Below are positions 58,561 to 64,000 of a stretch of 64,000 nt of DNA, piece after piece. The stretch covers positions 142,638,040 to 142,702,039 of the forward strand of contig CM038214.1 of the NCBI GenBank assembly GCA_021442155.1, in the 5' to 3' direction. The stretch is from Cymbidium sinense (lineage: Eukaryota; Streptophyta; Magnoliopsida; Asparagales; Orchidaceae). The position numbers and the translations under genes are program-made. Within the stretch, counting starts at the first letter, position 1; every line of letters begins with the position of its first letter. The notes beneath the pieces are model-generated. The model saw nothing but the letters and a program-made list of their open reading frames with translations, made no database searches and was not told where the DNA came from.

Positions 58561-59470
58561 ACTTGATCACTTCTTCAAACTCTAGTGGTGTATCTTTGAC
58601 TTCAAAATCACGGATCATCTAAATTTTCTAAGCATATCTCTTCATATGAGTTAATGTGATTTGAAAAGAATCTTTCAGATTCTGAATGATTGGTAATGAT
58701 TAAGTAGTAATCGCCATCATCGATTGGACCCACTATACTGAATCCTAGTGTTGGTCTTGATTGAGATCTTTTGCATTTGTTCTTCCATATTCTTTTGAAG
58801 TAGTCTGGCTAGTGCTTTGACCAAGTATGTGGGATTATCCTTTTCTTTACTATATTATGAACACAAGGCAAGGACTAATCAAAAGGTAATTCTATTAATT
58901 CTTTATATGAATCATCCTCAAGTTCTACATCAACTTCTTGACTTGAGGATGATGCTGCCAGAAAGAACCTATGAGTCTTCACACCTGCGGATGACTTAAA
59001 GGCTTCCTTAACTACCAAATCCTTATGTTTTTGAGAGGAACATGGGGTTAGAGCTAAGGTTCCCAACTGATGTCTAACTATTTCACATATAGACTTGGAC
59101 ACACTTATGCTTTGCTTTAGAGCCCAATCTTCATCACCTCTGACTCAAGTGTCACCTTCTAGGGAATCTACTGTTGAGAATAGTTGGATGGTGTGCTAAT
59201 CATATAAGACTCAACCTATGGACTATATTCTAATTCGATATTGATAGCAGGTGTACTCCTGGTAGTTGGGACATATCTTCTATTGGGTGGCCAATAAGGA
59301 GGTTTTCCATCCCTGGACTGCCTTGAACTGCCCTCTTCCTATACTTGGTGGAGGTCAGGTCATCCTACCCATATATTCAAATGGATTACTGAACTATGGG
59401 TGGAATCAAATGTCAGGCTCACTTCCTCCTCCAAGTTTATTTTCGCTCCCTTTTATTTTATTTTTCATTT
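58561..59470 (-). pseudogene. Gypsy relic 2 protease-RT linker
   Basis: Homologous to 34190-35090 in relic 1. A minus-strand frame (58875-59102) reads SKSICEIVRHQLGTLAL and a Ser-rich, acidic stretch (SSSQEVDVELEDDSYKELIE); relic 1 has the same segment around 34490-34720. This is the poorly conserved region between protease and RT in pol. The plus-strand frame at 59266-59619 lies opposite it and is not a gene. Confidence 0.7.
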
Positions 59471-59815
59471 TCACTTTTCTTTTCTTTTTTTTTTTGTCTT
59501 TCTTTTTCTTTTTTTTTCTTTTATTTTTAAACTTTGGCAAAGTTTGCGAGAATAAACTTGTTGATTTTGAGGGAGGTAGTAAGCTGCATCATCATATATG
59601 CCGACCTCATGAACTATAAATGGCTTGAGATCTCCTTTGACACAGTAGAAAATCCCACCTCTCACAATCTTCATACATTGATGTAGAGAGGATGGAACTA
59701 TGTTGTTCTCATGTTTCCATGGTCTCCCAAGAAAAGTGTTGAAATAAATATCTGAGTATATTATGTGAAACTTAGCTTCGCTCATCTAATCATCTATCTC
59801 CAAGGGTAACACTAT
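59471..59815 (-). pseudogene. Gypsy relic 2 protease end and Lys-rich linker
   Basis: The frame at 59471-59785 reads FNTFLGRPWKHENNIVPSSL, HQCMKIVRGGIFYCVKGD and then PQNQQVYSRKL, followed by a Lys/Arg/Glu-rich run. This is the C-terminal part of a gypsy retropepsin and the linker to RT. The DTG half of the protease is not visible upstream; non-coding sequence starts at about 59816, as in relic 1. Confidence 0.78.
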
Positions 59816-62800
59816 GGGCCTAAGGCCTGTTGACCTTAGTTTTGTAGTACGGATTAAATCTTCCCATATTAAACTTAGGAGTCTTCTAGACACTAAGACC
59901 TTCCTAGTCATAAGACACTTCTAACAATTAGGTAAACACTTAACCTAAGCCTAGAAACTTAGAAGGGTTAACTTTAGGATTTGGTTATGCCTTAGGGATT
60001 AAGATAATCTACCTACCTTACAACCCAAATCCAATCCATGTTCACCTTCTCAAACAATCTTGTAGTTCAATTCAAACATCAAATTAAATCTAAACCCAAA
60101 AATTCCAAAACCAAATGATTGAAGCCCATGATCAAATCCAATCATGAAACCCTACCTAAGCGATATGACCTATCCCATGGACTTAGCCAAATCTTAATCC
60201 AAATCAATCAAAAATCAATTGATTTTCTCATAAAATATTTATATCTTCAATCAACTTCCTAAATATAAATCAAATCTACATTCAAATAATCAAAACTAAA
60301 TTAAACTAAATCAAATTAAATCAAAATCCTTCCTAAGCCATATGTCCTATCCCATGGACTTAGGCAAATATTAATCCAAATCAAGTCAAACTCAATTAAT
60401 TTTCTCACAAATCAATCATATTTTCAATCATCTTCACAAATTTAAATGAAATATACATTTAAATCATCAAAACTAAATCAAACCAAATCAAAATCTAAAC
60501 CTAATCTACATGACCTAACTCCATGGACTTAACCAAATTACTTCATTCCAAAACCCAAATTCAATTGATTTTCTCATGAATCAATCATACCTTCAATCAT
60601 ATTGACAAATATAAATGAAATATACAGTCATCAAGCCAAACCAAAATAAATCCAAGTCAAACCCAACTTAACCCTTTTGACATGAAATGTTCAAATGAAC
60701 CAAAACCCATTTGAACCCAAGCCAATTGCAATTGAATTTATATATCAATCCCAAATCCATATATAAACTCAACTAAATCAAACTCAATAAAAAATCAAGC
60801 CAACTAAACCCAATTGGTCCACTTGACACAAAGTGGCCAATTTGACCTATTTGAGTCAAGTTCTAATCATACCCAAATTGGATTGAACCAAGCCAATCAA
60901 AACCTCCCATCATCATTGTTGATCACTCTAGGTTGATCAATTATCACAAATTGGGTCAAATTAAGTCAACCTGGTCATTTGACCAAGTCAACCCCTTAAC
61001 CCATATAAACCCAAACTAATCAAATTGCAACTTAAGCCAAATCCCTTGAAACTAGTGATTCATACCAAATCAAAAATCAATATTTGAATGACTTGACCTT
61101 CAATTGAGTCAAACCAATCCCAATTGTCCATCTTGACACAAGTTGACCCTCATTGACCTAAAAAACCAAATTCATCAAATAAAAATATAAACCAAATTGA
61201 TTGCAACCAATTTCTCAATTTCATTTCAAATTGATTGTTAAACTTGAACAAAGCCATGATTGGACCCAATTGACCTAGTTAGTCCAAATTGACCTAAAGG
61301 CTCAAGTTGTCCTAAATCAAAAAAAAATACAAATTAATTGAAACCAAAGCCTATAATCATCTTTAATTGGTTAACTAAATCCAAACCAACAACCAACCTG
61401 AGTTAATTTGGCCAATTTGGTCAATTGGTTAACTTAACCCATTTGACCCAAATGAATAAAATAAAAATCAAATATAAGCTAAACTAAACCAAACTAATTG
61501 AACTAAAACATCTTAAATGATAATATGAACTTGGCCCAACCCTTGGTTTGACCCAATTTGACCAATTGGTCAACTTGACCCTAATCTAACCAAATTTGAC
61601 CTAAATGGGTCAAATTGAGCCAAACTAACCAAATTAACTCAATTGACTTGAAAATTGGGTGACCCACTTTTGGCTCATTTCAAATCTGCCCAAATCTAAT
61701 CCAATGTCAAATGATTATTCTACCCTTAGGTCAAGGGAATCACAAGAGAAAAATCACCCTTGCAAGTGGTCATTTTAATTTCTTGGCCACTTAGTACTCT
61801 TCCAATGGTCCACCTAGGCACTAGAACACTGCCCAACCTAACTTAAGCGGTGGTTGGGTGATGACCCATGGGAGGTGAAATAACCTCACCCTCCCCATTA
61901 AAGCATTCAAAACCCATAGGACACCCATGATTCCTCCTTGATAGCCACCTCCACACCTTCAACCAACCAAGCGAGCCAACTCACCTCTTCCACGCCACAT
62001 GACTCACAGATGGTGGGATCACCATTAGAAGCCAAACTGATCCCTTATCGATTAAGATGAAGGGAGGTATACACCTCTGGTTTCCACTCAAAACACACAA
62101 AATTATTCCTAAGAGCCTAGCTACCCAAGATGAGCCACTAGAGCCATTCCTAAGGCTGCTTGTTCCTCGATAGAAAAATGCCAATCTCATGTCTTGAAAT
62201 AGGACACTCCCATTTCTAACCTAACTTCCACATTTCTTCATCAAACTCAAATTAACTTTGTGTAGGCCTCTTCAAGCAAGAATGAATCATCTCCCATGCT
62301 TCTCGAGCACCAGAGGTGGGACTTCGAGAAAAGTTAAGCTCCAAATCATCGATTCATGGCCTTCCAAGTGAACACTGAGGAGTTGTACCGATTGCTGCTC
62401 AATCAAGCTTCATCTCTACTAGATGATGTTTTTTCAATCATTCGAGCCACCGGTCTTGAGCTCTGGCAAGGTATGCTTCCAAAACTGATCTTTAAGAAAA
62501 AATGGGTTGGAGTTTTTTGAAGAAAACTTGCATCTCATGTAATCTTAACCGTTGGATTCCTACGATCTATGTTGTGAAGGTGTAATGTCCTTTTGGAGTT
62601 AATCCTAGCTTCGTAAGCTCAGATCAAGTGAGAAATGAAGGATGGACTCCATTCTCCCTCACTTAAATGATGTTAGATCATGCACCACCTATTCGATGTG
62701 ATCAAAATGGATGATCATGATTAGATCCTCTAAATCGATATGATTTAATCTTATGAAGCGGAATTAATCATTGATGTCGATCTTAGTTGATGATAGATGA

Positions 62801-64000
62801 AAGTGCATCCATCATCATATAAACACGAGCGGATATAAGTTTTAAGTAGCCAATCCTGCGGCGCCATGCGGAAAGTACCCTCGTCGTCAATAAAATTAGG
62901 CTTAATTAATCATTTTTAATGGCTGAAACTTCTAAAAATGATAAAACATCATAGAGAATTAAAAAAAGTAAATAAATACTCATTTTAATAGTATTTCGAG
63001 AGGAAATTAATTAAAATGATCTTAAATAATTTTGAATAGTAATTAATTAATTATAAAATTAATTAACTTAATTACTCCTTAATTTCTTTAGAAATTAATT
63101 TCAAATTTTGTGAGTTAATTTAATAAGATGACCTCTACCTACCATGATTCTCTTAGGATTTATTACTCACTTAATTAGGAAAATTGACTAATTAAACCTT
63201 AACTACTCTTTTAAGTTAATTAATGATTAATTAATCCCATGAGCATAAATAGTTAATTAATTAAGTAATCATTGTTCAACAATAAGTGAACTAAGGAATA
63301 AGGTTGGGACCCCTTTCCCAAGTTCATTTTACCCTTTTGAAAATGAAATTAACTAAGATTAAACTAATTAATAAACCACTTAATCAAATTGAAATCATAA
63401 TCTCATCACCTTAAATAATTAAATCATGAGGAAGATCTTTAGGTGTTTAATAACCTAAAGGAAATTATGGTTCCACATGCGTGGAAAACCTTAAGAGTAA
63501 TTAATTAAGTTCTTTATTCTAATTAACTATTAATCATGAGAGAATTATGTTAGGCCCCTTTTATTTCTTAGGATAATAGCAAGTTTTATTTTCCATGCAT
63601 ATCATGTTGGCTCATAATTATTTAGTTAATTACATTAAGGTGACATAAGTAAGGGTAATTAATTCATCTAACTAGGGGTTCAACTTAATTAACCCATAAA
63701 ATCAACTTAATTACATTTCCTTAAATTAAATCAAATCACTAATGTTGTAATGGGTTTAAAACAACAAGTGATGAGTTTTGTTCTCCTCTTTAAAACAAAT
63801 CAAATCCAAAACTTAATTAATAAAAAAGCTTTGGTTTGCTTTAAATAATCTTATTTGATTTGATTGTCCTTAAGAGCTAGTTTGGTTGAATGAATCACAT
63901 GCTTATATTTGATTGTCCTCTTTCCAATAATGTTGAATTTGGTATGTCATTTGAAATCATGCATGAATAGAAATAACTACTTACATGGGTAATTTGTATC
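59816..64000 (-). other. 5' non-coding part of gypsy relic 2
   Basis: The counterpart of 29977-33838 in relic 1. It has the same tandem repeat of about 170 bp at 60150-60620 (block CCATGGACTTAG at about 60176, 60354 and 60525). The GTCAA/TTGAC-rich zone lies at 60640-61660, and matching A/T-rich sequence lies at 62840-63960. No gag frame. From about 63965 to the end the sequence ceases to match the inverted partner and instead resembles 31880-31915 of relic 1 in direct orientation; this is too short to interpret. Confidence 0.6.
60150..60620 (-). repeat. Tandem repeat of about 170 bp (gypsy relic 2 copy)
   Basis: Three units marked by CCATGGACTTAG-type blocks at about 60176, 60354 and 60525, spaced 178 and 171 bp. 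It corresponds to the repeat at 33003-33500 in relic 1. Confidence 0.76.

Larger units (their letters stand above)
56165..64000 (-). mobile_element. Gypsy relic 2 (Tat/Ogre-like), minus strand, truncated in integrase
   Basis: Homologous to gypsy relic 1 in inverted orientation, with visible divergence. From its 5' side (right) it has long non-coding sequence, protease end, RT, RNase H, second RNase H and the start of integrase. It stops inside the integrase zinc-finger region at 56165, where the telomere-like array takes over; the position corresponds to about 37265 in relic 1. No gag is seen here either. The 5' part probably runs past the window end. It has about 480 bases (62360-62840) with no clear partner in relic 1. 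Confidence 0.82.

Noticed and set aside
29977..64000. One giant palindrome formed by recent inverted duplication of the gypsy relic
   Set aside because: The arms differ by many substitutions and indels, including about 480 bases present only in the right arm, and the sequence between them is not symmetric. Two copies of one family, or a wrongly oriented contig, explain it better.

Overview
This window looks like plant nuclear heterochromatin. Three things indicate this: kilobases of degenerate Arabidopsis-type telomere repeat (TTTAGGG), L1-clade LINEs whose ORF1 carries a DUF4283 domain and a CCHC knuckle, and Ty3/gypsy elements with Tat/Ogre-type pol order (protease, RT, RNase H, second RNase H, integrase). 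Fragments of a plant glycine-rich RNA-binding protein gene (GRP7-like) also point to a flowering plant. I cannot name the species. I see no intact host gene, tRNA, rRNA or CRISPR array; everything coding-like is broken.

Layout. 1-1144: telomere-like array. 1145-10530: long decayed LINE (A) on the minus strand. 10589-11466: 5'-truncated LINE (C). 11467-16396: array holding GRP fragment 1. 16397-24870: second long LINE (B), minus strand. 24871-29906: array with GRP fragments 2, 3 and the stub of 4. 29977-about 40250: gag-less Tat-type gypsy relic on the plus strand. 40450-41850: satellite-like A/T-rich repeats of about 340 bp. 41985-54228: array with GRP fragments 5-9 and truncated LINE D. 54229-54328: a gap of exactly 100 N. 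54329-54904: unrecognised sequence. 54905-56164: telomere-like array in the opposite orientation (CCCTAAA). 56165-64000: second copy of the gypsy relic, minus strand, running off the window.

How it fits together. The array is a composite satellite. A monomer of about 1.0 kb (a TTTAGGG-rich part, a landmark near AAATTAAGTAAA, then about 0.7 kb of TTTAGG/TTTATTTTA sequence) recurs, and one to three monomers alternate with a GRP fragment of about 0.44 kb. All readable GRP copies share the same 5' truncation point fused to a CCCTAA unit and end in a short A-run, so one retroposed, 5'-truncated cDNA seems to have been captured once and then amplified with the satellite. All four LINE pieces and all nine GRP pieces lie in one orientation, with the poly(A) end next to the CCCTAAA strand. 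This is what priming of reverse transcription from a G-rich telomeric 3' end, followed by new telomere repeat addition, would leave; that reading is inference.

Both long LINEs carry an unusual 3.0-3.6 kb region after ORF2 that reads as internally repeated, hydrophobic, decayed peptide sequence. Everything right of the N gap is reversed relative to everything left of it, so the join may be an orientation error in scaffolding.
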